Positions 22,801 to 33,874 of a stretch of 64,000 nucleotides of DNA are shown here, piece after piece. Position numbers and translations under genes: made by a program. The notes beneath the pieces are model-generated. The model saw nothing but the letters and a program-made list of their open reading frames with translations, was not told where the DNA came from and did not search any database. Location: assembly GCF_963169125.1 (NCBI RefSeq), contig NC_084800.1, forward strand, positions 55,660,866 through 55,724,865, written 5' to 3'. Within the stretch, counting starts at the first letter, position 1; each line of letters starts with the position of its first letter. Origin of the DNA: Humulus lupulus (Eukaryota; Streptophyta; Magnoliopsida; Rosales; Cannabaceae).

Positions 22801-23276
22801 AGCATAAGTAACCTCAAATAAAACATAATACTCGGGGTCCCAAAAATACCCTCGGGGGAAAAATAATCAAAACTCCCAAAATTTCCTCATGATCTCAATA
22901 ACTCCCAATATATCATCAAATAAACATTCTCATTATCCAATATCCCAATAATTGACTCCGTTATGATAAAACCACTAATTTGCAACATAGGACCGTCTCA
23001 TGTCGAATAGCTCGAATATATCCCCATAATAATGGGATCTCATCCATAAATCACAATATGCACCAAAATACACAAATATGCCTCCAACTGGCCAACTTAC
23101 CAAAATGCCCTAATAATCAAATGTGGACTCACATGCATGCATTTAACATCATATTATAATATAATCCACATAAACATGCATATAATCATTTAATGGCATA
23201 ATTAAACAATTATGGCCCTCCGGCCTACTAATCCAGCCATTAAACCGCATTAGGGATTTTGGGGCATTACAATAAC

Positions 23277-23807
23277 ATCTGAACTATGTGTTGGAAAATC
23301 TTCCCTAATATCTGGCCCACCAAGATCTATTGCATCAGCAACAGGATCGTTGTTGACATAAGGATCGTAGCCATAGGGATCGTACTCCGCTGTGTCATGA
23401 AAATATGGCGGATCTCTAACAGGGATATCATCGTGGACTATAATATTTGGATTTGTCTCGGGAACAAATGTCCTAACCTCACTTTGAGTTCCTTTGAAAC
23501 CATGACATGGGGGAGAAATGTTCTCTTCAATTCGAACTTCTTTATTAATGCTGGAAGAGGTCAATTCATTTCTTATACCTCTCTTCTTAACCAATGTCAC
23601 ACATAGAGGAATCAGCTTCTCTACAAATTTCGATGCTAACCCAATGAATGTATGCACATGCCTATAATTTTTTATAACGGTAGGTTTGACGGATTGTGAG
23701 AGGCATGTGTACGGGACCTCAATTTTCAAGTCACACACACATTTATCCACTTCAAGCTCATCGTATAGAATGCCAAGCACTTGCTCATACGTCACACCCT
23801 TCTCCAA
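23277..23807 (-). pseudogene. MULE-like transposase N-terminal exon, copy 1
   Basis: The minus-strand exon starts at ATG 23807 (MEKGVTYEQVLGILYDELEV) and runs to the target duplication at 23272-23276, then continues at 15728. The N-part resembles the PB1-like N-terminal region of plant Mutator-like transposases, followed by an acidic linker with HDTAEYDPYGYDPYV. The catalytic DDE core, zinc knuckle and SWIM domain are not in the window. A second copy at 27871-28346 is similar nearly throughout. Identification as MULE is by remembered family style and supported only by the N-terminal region, so hAT or another family is not excluded. Confidence 0.55.
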
Positions 23808-23974
23808 AGGCAGAACTTGATTTTCAGCATCCCTAAAAATTCAATCCCTATTTTCCAGTTCCCAAACACCATTGAGTGCAACAAATATGGAAATAGTCGA
23901 ATCTGTATCAAAAAATAAAATAAAAAATAGTTCAAAAATTAAAACTATAACATAAAACAGCAAAAAAACGATTT

Positions 23975-24215
23975 CTATCGAGATATGTCGAGGCCTATCG
24001 AGGTCTATCGAGTACAATCGAGGTACATCAAGGCAGCATGCACAACAAATTTCTTATGAACCCATCGAGACATATATTATATACATTAAGTTCTATGCCT
24101 TTATCGAGGACCATCGAGTCTCATCGAGGCATATTGAGGTAGCCAATTAATATAAACATATGAGGGTTTTATCAAGGTCCAACGAGGACAATCGAGTCTC
24201 ATTGAGGCATACAAA
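23975..24215. repeat. ATCGAG repeats at about 10-bp spacing (copy 1)
   Basis: The hexamer ATCGAG (or one-base variants) recurs at roughly 10-base intervals in small clusters, as in TCTATCGAGTACAATCGAGG. It is the counterpart of the larger region at 28505-28875 in copy 2. Confidence 0.8.
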
Positions 24216-24356
24216 AAACCCATAAAAAAACCAAGAAATTAACGAAAATCCATTATGACAGTGAAAAATTACAGTAAAACATGAAGGCATACACATATTT
24301 GTTCAAAATAGCAAAAGCAATGTAGATAAACAAGTTTCTTCACTACATGTAACAAA

Positions 24357-25075
24357 GGGAAATTTGCGGCATAAATACCTATTTTGTTCATTTTGTTGCT
24401 AATAAGTACCCAATTTTTAAAAATTGCGGCATAAATACTCATTTTGTTCATTTTGTTGCTAATAAGTACCCAATTTTTAAAAATTGCGGCATAAATACTC
24501 ATTTTGTTCATTTTGTTGCTAATAAGTACCCAATTTTTAAAAATTGCTGCATTAATACTCAAAATTCCACTATTTAGACTCTGCCGTTGGTACTCACTTA
24601 ACAAAGTTACTATTAAGGACACGTGTACTGTCCTGATAATTCTTCTTTTTTTTCACCTAATTAATTAAGAAAATACATAAAACTAATTAAAATAAAAATT
24701 AGTACTCTAAAGTCTTACAGACAGATGACATCTGATAGTAAGTACTCTAAAGTTTCCTCTTGGACTTTTTATCGGGCTAAAAATAAAGCTAGACACATTA
24801 TTGATGGTACTTATTGTATTTTCTTACTTAATTAGGTGAAAAAAAAGAAGAATTATCAGGACAGTACACGTGTCCTTAATAGTAACTCTGTTAAGTGGGT
24901 ACCAACGGCAGAGTCTAAAAAGTGGAATTTTGAGTATTAATGCAGCAATTTTTAAAAATTGGGTACTTATTAGCAACAAAATGAACAAAATGGGTATTTA
25001 TGCCGCAATTTTTAAAAATTGGGTACTTATTAGCAACAAAATGAACAAAATGGGTATTTATGCCGCAAATTTCCC
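24357..25075. mobile_element. 719-bp foldback element (MULE-type MITE) with tandem repeats in its arms
   Basis: It begins GGGAAATTTGCGGC and ends GCCGCAAATTTCCC. The two arms, each roughly 300 bp, are nearly perfect inverted repeats. Flanks are TGTAACAAA (24348-24356) and TATAACAAA (25076-25084), a 9-bp target duplication with one mismatch. Copy 2 of the host sequence shows the empty site with a single TATAACAAA near 29012-29020. Nine-base duplications fit Mutator-like elements. The left arm holds three 60-bp tandem units (24361-24540; the second and third are identical) and the right arm two. Short open frames translating these repeats are not genes. Confidence 0.9.
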
Positions 25076-25299
25076 TATAACAAATATATACTTACTCATA
25101 CGATTTTTGCCCCTATATCCGAAATCTAGAATGAAGTTCTTGCCTTGAAATGATTCACAACTTGCCCCTAGATTTGAAATTCAAGCTCGAAAGTTAGTAT
25201 AGATTAAGATAACGGTGGCTGTCTTGTTTTTTTTGTTTTTTTGTTTTTATATATATGAGAGCTTGAGATATAGAGATGGAAAACCTGAGAGATAGAGAA

Positions 25300-26345
25300 G
25301 GAAAAGACAATAGAAGAAAAAGATATGAAAATTTATGATAAAGATATTTTAGGAATTTAAAAAAATACTAGAATAAAAATGTGATATTTTTTTAGCTTTG
25401 TATTATTTTGGTATAGGAGCTATTTTTATATATCAATAGTTAAATATTCCTTTTATAAAAATAGACCTGACTTAAAAGATGACACAAGTCGTAAACTAAA
25501 AAAATGAGTGAAAAAGAGAGTGGACTAAATAATCTACTTAGCACTCTCCTAAAAACAATAAAATTCACGTGATTATTATTTCCTTTAGAACTGACGAAGA
25601 GCCGTGTTTGGACAGTCAACGATTGACGTTAGCCAAGCCACGTAACTGATTGGGCTTTATCTAATTGGGCTTCATCTTGGGCTTTGTCTCTTCGTAAGGA
25701 TGAATATGGGAGATCAAATGGGCCTTATTCTTGTATGGGCCTACTTTTTCAAGTCTTAGCCCTGATTTTTAATATTTCCAGTTTTTAGGATATTGATGTT
25801 TTAAGAGTATGTTGGGGGAAAATGGTAATTTTCTATTAGTATTTTAAAATTAATTTTTGAAATATCATTATTAATTTAGCTATTACATGTTACAATTGAC
25901 TCTTCTAGAACCATAGCATTAAAAGAAGCACACGTGACATTTTGTAATGTTTTTTAATATATAAAAAGAAAAGAAAAACTAACTTAGAGGGACAATAGAA
26001 AAAAATTATAATAAATATTAGAATATTATATCAATGATTTCTAAATAAAACTACCAAGTTTTTTTCTTTAACACAAGGAATAGTGTTTTAAGACAATTTC
26101 AAATATGTTAACAATATGACTTTATATTAAAATTATGTTCTAGTTGTCGCACACTTTAAAAAATACCTTGAAAATGTTTTTCGCGTCATCTAAATGTATG
26201 TTTCACTTTCAATATCATGCCACAAAAGTTTTTACTAACTAATTAAATGTGAGTGAGTGTTTAATGCCAAATTGTCTCTACTCATTTTTATTTCAAAATC
26301 TGCCAAACAAAAATATTGTAGATAGGTTGGTGATTTTGTTTCAAG
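25300..26345. other. AT-rich intergenic stretch
   Basis: No gene recognised. A less AT-rich patch at 25590-25760 has repeated GGGCTT/TGGGCC words (plant promoter-like telo/site II-type words) but no adjacent gene. Confidence 0.4.
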
Positions 26346-27360
26346 GGCCAGTTTGACACATATTTTGGAATAGTTCAAAGTTGTTTTTTTTTTGAAAAAT
26401 TGTGCAATAAAAGTGTTTAGTAAACAGTCATAAAGTAGCTTATTGAATAATTTATAAAAAAACTATAGCTAAAAGCTAAAGGCTGGCACATTACAAATTC
26501 GGGCACAGTACACCTTTTAGCTTATTCTAAGAATTACTTTTTTGAAAAAACTTTATAATAAATATGTTTTTTATCTAAATATATATACTTATTTATTATA
26601 TATTAATCTAAATTAAAATACTCAAAATAAATTAATATAGTAATAACTTAAACAATATTTAAATTTTAAATATTTTTATTTTATTCATTTTTAAATATTT
26701 TTTATTTTAGTAATTTTATATTAAAAATCACATTAATATAGAGATATATTTTTTTTTAAATGTTTAATATAGATTTTATTATACACTTTAATATTATTTT
26801 TGCTTCTCATAGTATTTCTAATTTTTAATTTATCAAATATGTAATTAAAAACATAAAAAAGTGAAAGTTTTGCATATCTTAAATTTTAAATATTTGTGAT
26901 TATATTATGACGAGATTATTATACTATTATCATTATAATTAGAATTATAAATATACTGACTAGTTATAATATATATATACAATTATATGTGTATATTATA
27001 TAATATAATATAATATATTTTTTTATGATCACTTTATTAGTGTTTTGTCGAAAACATATTTTAATTGTAACATGTTTAAAGAAATACAATATTTATCTTG
27101 AAATTTATTTAGTATGTATGAATTTATTTTAATAAAATATAATAAATATGACATCTATTTTGGTCTTTTAATATTTAACAGCACTTTAATCATATAGTTT
27201 ACCAAACACTCTTGTTAAAACTTTTCCAACTTAGAGCACTTTAAAATTTATAATTTACCAAACGCTTAACAACTTTTCCCCACAGCATAGCTGCAACTGC
27301 TTTTCCTCATAGCATAGCTACAACTGATTTTCCCCACATCACAGCTGTACCAAACTAGCC
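26346..27360. mobile_element. Putative nonautonomous MITE (hAT-like), about 1 kb
   Basis: Left end GGCCAGTTTG and right end CAAACTAGCC form a 10-bp inverted repeat with one mismatch, and sub-terminal segments (AAAGTGTTTAGTAAAC on the left; TACCAAACACTC on the right) also face each other. The interior is very AT-rich and noncoding. No target duplication is visible, and the right end is followed by a second copy of TACCAAACTAGCCATAAG, so the right border is uncertain. Confidence 0.4.
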
Positions 27361-27870
27361 ATAAGTATTACCAAACTAGCCATAAGTATTATAGAAGAGC
27401 AAGATGGGAAATCTAAACACATTAGTTGTTATTGAACTTGAAAGTTACACTCAACCTTCATACTAGGTATAGACTGGAGAATTAGTCTGTACTTTTCTCT
27501 TTGAGGGACTTGATCACTTGATAAATATATAATGTTTTAGAGCATCTTTAATGGAGTGCCAAATTGATGATGTCATGCTAAAATATAGCACATTTAAATA
27601 AGAAAAAAAGTTGCTCCAATAGTATGTCAAAAACTATGCTAAACTTAACACATGTCATAGTTGGCAATAAATGAGATTTAATGCACTAAGGGCATTGGAG
27701 ATTGTTTGTAGAGATAGATGTGAGTAAATGTAGGGAGAGTCTAAAGTCAAAACCCCAAATTTTAGCTTAGCAAATGAGATATATAGTTATTGGTTAAGCT
27801 CTTTTATAGGCAAAACATGGATTGCTCTCAATTATTGAATCACTTGTGCATTTAAGGTTGAGTATAATAA
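27361..27870. other. Intergenic stretch left of MULE copy 2
   Basis: Contains a segment beginning GAGCATCTTTAATGG (27541), the style of a MITE end, but no convincing partner end. MULE copy 2 begins sharply at 27871, in the middle of its exon. Confidence 0.35.
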
Positions 27871-29300
27871 GCAACAGGATCGTCGTTGACATAAGGATCA
27901 TAGCCATAGGGATCATACTTCGCCGTGTCATGCACATATGACGGATCTCTAACTGGGATATCATCATGGACTATGACATTTGGATTTGTCTCAGGAACAC
28001 ATGTTCCAACGTCACCTTGAGTTCCTTTGAAACCATGACATGGAGGAGAAATGTTCTCTTCAAATCGAACTTCTTTATTAACGTTGGCAGAAGCCGATGC
28101 ATTTCTTACACCTCCCTTCTTAATCAATGTTACACATAGAGGAATGAGCTTCTCTACAGTTTTCGATGCTAACCCAATGAATGCACGCACATGCCTATCA
28201 TTTTTTATAACGGTAGGTTTGACGGATTGTGATAGGCATGTGTACGGGACCTCAATTTTCAAGTCATGCACACATTTATCCACTTCAAGCTCATCGTACA
28301 GAATGTCAAGCAGTTGCTCATACGTCACACCCTTCTCCACAGGCATAACTTGATTTTCAGCATCTCTAAAAATCCAATCCCTATATTTGAGTTCCTAAAC
28401 ACCATTGAATGCAACAAATACGGAAACAGTCGAATCTGCAACAAAAAAAAACAAAAAAAAAAGGTCAAAAAGTTAAACTACAACATAAAACAGAAAATAT
28501 TGATTTCTATCGATATATGTTGAGTCCTATCGAGGTCACACATATCGAGTACAGTCGAGGACTATCGAGACAAACAATCCAATAAAATTCGTATACACCT
28601 ATCGAGTTTTATCGAGTACAATCGAGGACTATCGAGGCAAACAATCCAATTAAACTCTTATACACCTATCGAGTTTTATTGAGTACAATCGAGTTATTAA
28701 ATCCAATTAAACTCTTATACCCCTATCGAGTTTTATCGAGTACAATCGAGGACCATCGAGGTATTAACATCCTAACACTTTCGAGGCACGTCGAGATCCA
28801 TCGAGGACCATCGAGCTAGCATGCATGCAACACATTGAGACCTATCGGGTTTCATCGAAACTCATCGAGGCAGGAAAAAAATCCAGAAAAAAACACACGA
28901 AGTATCCAAAATTCATTCCGACAGTGAAAAATTGCAATGAAACATGAATGCATACACAGATCTGTTCGAAATAAGACAAGTAATGTAACCAGACAAGTTT
29001 CCTCACTACATATAACAAATATATACTTACCCATACGATTTTTTCCCCTGGATCCGAAATCCAAAATGAAGTTTCTTGACTTGAAAGGACTCACAACTTG
29101 CCCCTAGATCTGAAATGCAAATTAATGGTGGCTGTCTTTTTTTGTGTGTACGAGAATTTGAGAGATAGAGAGGGAAAACATAAGAGATAGAGAGTGAAGA
29201 CTATGAGAAAAAGATAGGGAAAATTATGCCAGGGATATTTTGGGTTGTAACGTCATTAGTAGTACCAAAATGAGAGTTATATAGGGATAGGGTATTTTTT
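27871..29300 (-). pseudogene. MULE-like transposase N-terminal exon and leader, copy 2, truncated
   Basis: The exon starts at ATG 28346 (MPVEKGVTYEQLLDILYDEL) and matches copy 1 through DPYGYDPYVNDDPVA, then ends abruptly at 27871 in unrelated sequence. Upstream 28347-29230 matches the leader of copy 1 and shows the empty site for the foldback element. Only about 159 residues remain, without the catalytic core. The abrupt end in mid-exon points to a deletion or partial transposition rather than a clean element. Confidence 0.55.
28505..28875. repeat. ATCGAG repeats at 10-bp spacing (copy 2)
   Basis: More than 20 copies of ATCGAG or close variants. Runs such as ATCGAGTTTT-ATCGAGTACA-ATCGAGGACT-ATCGAGGCAA keep an exact 10-base step, and these runs themselves recur at about 60-65-base intervals, separated by CAATCCAATTAAACTC-type spacers. 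Confidence 0.9.
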
Positions 29301-29984
29301 TAAATGTAGTGACATTTATTGCATTAAAACTTAAATGTCCCATTTAAAAAGAAAAACTATTAATTTTCTACTTTTTAGGAGCTTCAAAAAATTGATTCAC
29401 TCGCCAATATACAAAGTTAAAAGTAATATAAAAAAAGCTTCTTATTTTTTTCTTTAACATATGAATATTTTAAAATATATTAATATATTAAAAAAAAGGG
29501 CTCTTTATTTCTTGGGGGTATTAAGTCATTGTCTCACTTGCCTTAGAGTGAGGCCGACTCCGAGAATATGTTGGACATATTTTAGAGAAAATTACATTTT
29601 ATATGAATTTTTTAATAGAGTGTACAAAAAATATAGTTTTTTTTTTTTTTAAAAGTTAATCTATAGTTTTTTTTTTTAAGAATTTTCACTTTTATGAGTT
29701 TATTTTTTTTCATATTTTTGTATAAAAGTTGGTTTATGTCATAGTTTTACTTTTAATCAAGTTTTATTAATTTGGAAGGGTGTGTTTGTAATTTGATTAT
29801 TATTTTTTTAGCTTATTTAGTTTTTTTTTTATATTACTGATTTTATATTAATTTTTTCTTTGGTTGTTTTGTAATTTTTTTTTTGTGTAATATGAGTTGT
29901 GTTTAAAATTATTTTTTATTTATTATAATTTTTTTTTCCTTTTTTTAGATTGTGCGTTTCTTTATTCAAATCCTGGGTAAGGTA

Positions 29985-30500
29985 ACCAATTACTTTATTG
30001 ATCTTTGACAGTTATGTAAAAAAAAACTCTAGAACTAGGTTAAATAACATGTACCAGGAGGGGTAACCAGTTATCCTAAGAGGAGTAACCTTCTGCCATA
30101 AGAGGGGTAACCAATTACCATAAGAGGTGTGACGAGTTACTCATATTAAATATAAAAAGAAGCATCAAATTTGAAGGAAAAAGAGGAATAACACTTCATT
30201 AAAAAAGGAAGAAGAAGTAACTTTGATTTTAGTAACATAAGTAATGAGTTACTATAAAAAACCTAGAAATATACACACATCAGAACGTGAAGGTAACCAG
30301 TTACCCAAAAAAATATACATACAAAGAACATAAAGGTAACCAGTCATCCCCATAAATATACACACAAATAACAGGAAGGTAATTAGTTACTACAAATCTG
30401 AAGATAGAAAAAAAAATCAGATCCACCCCCTTTCCCTTCTCTCCCATCTTCTTCATATAATTTTTTTTTTAGATTTGAATATTTTCATCAGGGTAACTGG
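29985..30500. repeat. Dispersed GGTAACCAGTTACC-like palindromes
   Basis: About eight to ten copies of GGTAACYRGTTAC(C) or close variants, for example near 30053, 30104, 30293, 30332, 30376 and 30482, the last in the opposite sense. Spacers differ, so it is not a simple tandem repeat. Confidence 0.75.
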
Positions 30501-30689
30501 TTACTCATTCACGTTTTCATATTTTTATTAGTTTTCTTTCCAAATTTTGGTATTCTTATAAAGGTTACAGTAAAAAGAAAATACTGAAAAAATTGATTTG
30601 ATTTTTTTTACATATAATGGAAAAAACTATAAAAAAAATTACAATAATAAAAGATAATAAATAAAAAATAGTAAAATAATTATGTAATG

Positions 30690-31300
30690 TTAAAATATGT
30701 GTGAAAAAAATGGAATGAGAAAAGGATAAGTACAAAAAATAAAGAAAAAATAAGGAAAAGAAACATGAAAAAAAAACAAAAGAAAAAAAAACAGATGAAC
30801 GAATAAAAATGAAAAGAAGAAGAAGAAGAAAAATAATGGAAAAATGGAAATAAAAAAATATGAATAAAAAAATTGGTAGAAAAAAAAAGGAAATAAATGG
30901 AAGAAAAAAAAAGAAATAAAAAAGCTCATAATATGTGTGAAAAAAGAAAAAAAATAGGAGGAGAAAATAATAAATATAAAATAAAGGAAAAATAGAAGAA
31001 AAAAAAAAGAGTAAAGAAAACTGAAAAATATGAAGAAAAAAAATAGTATAAATTAAAGAAAAAAATAGATAAATGAATAAAAATGAAAAGAAGAAGAATG
31101 GAAAAATGGAAAGAAAAAAAATAATAAAGGAAAGAATTTGTAGACAAAAATGAAAAATGAAAAAAATGGAAGAAAAAATAAGTAAGGAAAAAAAAGAAAA
31201 AATAACTGAAAAAATAATTAAAAAATAAAGGAAGAAATAAAAATTTGAAAAAAATAAAAGAAAATTACCTTTAAAATAAAAAAAACATAACGATGATAAA
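30690..31300. repeat. Purine-rich (A/G) low-complexity tract
   Basis: The plus strand is almost entirely A and G with few T and very few C, built of GAAAAAA/GGAAGAAA-type words. Minus-strand frames here give phenylalanine-rich peptides and are not genes. Confidence 0.85.
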
Positions 31301-33874
31301 AAATGTAGTATTTTTATATTTTAGTTAGCTACTAATTGTGCTTCACATTTTTTAATTTTTTTTAATAAATTTTCTCATATAAAATAAAAAATATATAATT
31401 CTCATATTTTTATATATTGATAACATAAAAATTGTATTTTTAAAAAATTTCTCATATTTTAAGAATGACACCGCATTTTTGTTGTAAAAAAATCTCAAAA
31501 TCATTTTTTTTAAACTTAACAACATATTTTTTTATTGGATGAAGATTGTATCTGGTTGGAGGATATTACACCTCGATTCTTTTCCCAAGTTGTAATAAAT
31601 GCTATTCATTAATTATAACAATATTTTCCTTTAAAAAAAAGTGTAATTTTTAATAAAAGAATTGGAGACTAAAAAGTTTTTAAAAAATAGGTTTGTTTTT
31701 TATTTTTTATAGAACTATATTTTAAAATATAATAGAATCTCATATCAAACATATAATCAATACAAGGAGTGTCTAATATATCGTCTACAAATGATGTTTT
31801 AGTACAAGACGTTCCCAAAAATGGCATTTTGATATTATATTTTTTCTTAATGATATTCATTGTAGTTATAGTAAATTTTTTGTATATTTTTGAGATACCA
31901 AAAATAAAATTTATACAGTTCGTTGCACATATATTTTTTTTTTCATAATATATAAAAATAATTATTTTAAACTATATTTTTAGCATTATAAATTATTCGA
32001 AAATTTTAAAAAATTTACCAAAAATTCGCTATAATTATAATAAACACCATCATAAAAATGAAAATTCAAGACGTCCCCGTATCAATTTTGGGATTTACTG
32101 TAGACACCCCAATCAATATATACTAAATATAAATTTGTAAAAATTATTAAAAAAATATAAGTATAAATTTTATTTTAATGGTAAAAAAAATCGTAATAGA
32201 GCTGATACCTTGTAATTTTCTATTTATATTCTTTCTCACGTTCTCTTCTTTTCTCCTCTATTACGTTCTCCTTCATTTTTTTTTCTCATCAGTGGAAAGC
32301 CTCCAAAGAAAAAAACATTGTTTGGTAAGAATTTATCTGGGTTTATTAATCAACTTTCAAATATTCTTTTTAAGGTGTGTTTTATGCAAATTATAATTCT
32401 CTAAAAAATTAACTTAAAATTTAAAATCTTTGAAAATTATTAACATGAAATATATAAACCCTGAGAAAGAATTAGTCATTAAACCAGTTAGCAAAAAATA
32501 AAATGTAAACTGTTATAATTTTTTTAACATGACGAGTAAACTGTTACTAAAAATTTATCTTAAAATGCAAATCACTTAATAAAAGTTATCCCAAAATCTC
32601 TATATATAAAAATTGTGTATTTAATATTTTTTTTTTGTTTTAATCGATTTATTTATTAACTTTAACGGAATATTCTAAATATTTAGTAGAATATATTTTA
32701 AAATCAATTATAGATAAATATTTATTAATATAAATTCAAATATTATTGTTGATGGTCTTTTTTTGCTATTCACTAATTAAACAAAAAACCTAAAGAAATG
32801 CAAGAAACAACACGAGTTTATGTGATTCAAATTATTAATTAATTCTAGTCCACTTTTATTAGGATTTAGTAATTATATTATTATAAATTTAAATATTATT
32901 GATGTGTGATTTAAATAATATCATAAATTTTTTGTACATTAAATACGTTAGTTTTTTTAATCTAAAATGTTATTATATATATTTTTTAAAAATCATAAAC
33001 AATATTTTAGTTAATTTTTTTTAATATATTTATGTTATTCTTTTATACATAATATTATTTATCTATTTAAAATGTATATGAAATATATAAAAATGAATCT
33101 AGAATTATATAAAATATGAACAAGTAAATTGGGAAAAAATAAAAATCATAAAATATAAAACAACTAAAAAAAATATCTCGTTAAATATAAGCCAATTGAA
33201 ATAATTTACCATAGCATGTAAATCATTACAGGAAGATATTACACGGCAAAATGATTATTAATAAATAAAACAAGTAGTAAATTAATGAAACTTTTAAATT
33301 TTTTTAATAAAATGATAAAATTTGGACATTAAAGAAAAGATTTTGAGTAAATGTTTGTAGTTTTTGACGTCTTGCAGTTAAACACTCGTTGGGTTCATTT
33401 GTTATAAGAAAAATAATAATGCAAACCTTCCAATGCATAATAAGAATAAAATTAACAATAAATTGTTAGAATTTTATATGAACTAATATAATTACAAACA
33501 TAATTCAATTATCACAATTATTTTCTAGAGTGCCTACGAATAGTTAAAGACCATAATGAGATGGTTAATATTAATCTAATTGCAATTGAGGCACATGGTA
33601 GCACCCTAAAGACTATAGGTTGGCTCATTAAACCATAGTCCACCATATCTAATAATATAAGTCTAATAGGCCTAATATACCCCTTAGGGTAAGAAGACAT
33701 ACGAGACATATATATAGAACATATGTGTTGTTGGGTAATGCGTGATGTATGTGGTTTTGGTAAGGGTTGTTTTCCATAAGTTCTCTCTTACATTGTTTTT
33801 CTAATATTGTTTTGTGTAGATAGTGAGATATTCAAGGATGAACATTGGAGACTCAATGTTAGGTATGTTTCATC

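Larger units (their letters stand above)
15729..23271 (-). mobile_element. Solo LTR of family X, interrupted by LTR Y
   Basis: Its outer ends are TATAATGCCCTGG (15729; TGTAACGCCC in the other copies) and GGGGCATTACA (23271), flanked by ATAAC on both sides (15724-15728 and 23272-23276). Two pieces, 15729-15971 and 21079-23271, align end to end with the uninterrupted copy at 33875-36069. No internal coding region is present, so this is a solo LTR left by LTR-LTR recombination. It inserted into the MULE exon on the minus strand. Confidence 0.9.
23808..25300 (-). other. Upstream intron/leader of MULE copy 1
   Basis: This stretch matches the region upstream of copy 2 (28347-29230) base for base in many places, for example CAGCAT..CTAAAAAT and ACTTGCCCCTAGAT. 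It is the 5' noncoding part of the same transposon gene. It holds the ATCGAG repeat region and is interrupted by the foldback element at 24357-25075. I could not find a convincing terminal inverted repeat for the parent transposon. Confidence 0.55.
29300..33463. other. AT-rich intergenic region without genes
   Basis: No coding signal. It has a T-rich run at 29600-29960, a GGTAAC palindrome cluster at 29985-30500, a purine-rich run at 30690-31300, and otherwise unstructured AT-rich sequence up to the copia LTR. Confidence 0.6.

Noticed and set aside
24269..25148. Two repetitive frames (MSLIVTLLS... with repeated AAIFKNWVLISNKMNK)
   Set aside because: They read the 60-bp tandem units in the arms of the foldback element on opposite strands; a by-product of the palindrome, not a gene.
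27541..27833. MITE starting GAGCATCTTTAATGG and perhaps ending near GGATTGCTC
   Set aside because: Only five terminal bases pair and no target duplication is seen, so the support is too weak.
28505..28875. Possible CRISPR-like array (short repeats with spacers)
   Set aside because: The hexamer is too short, the spacing is 10 bases, there are no unique 30-base spacers, and the context is a plant transposon leader.
30690..31147. Phenylalanine-rich minus-strand frames of 73-79 codons, resembling membrane proteins
   Set aside because: They result from the A/G low-complexity tract; composition alone gives the hydrophobic peptide.
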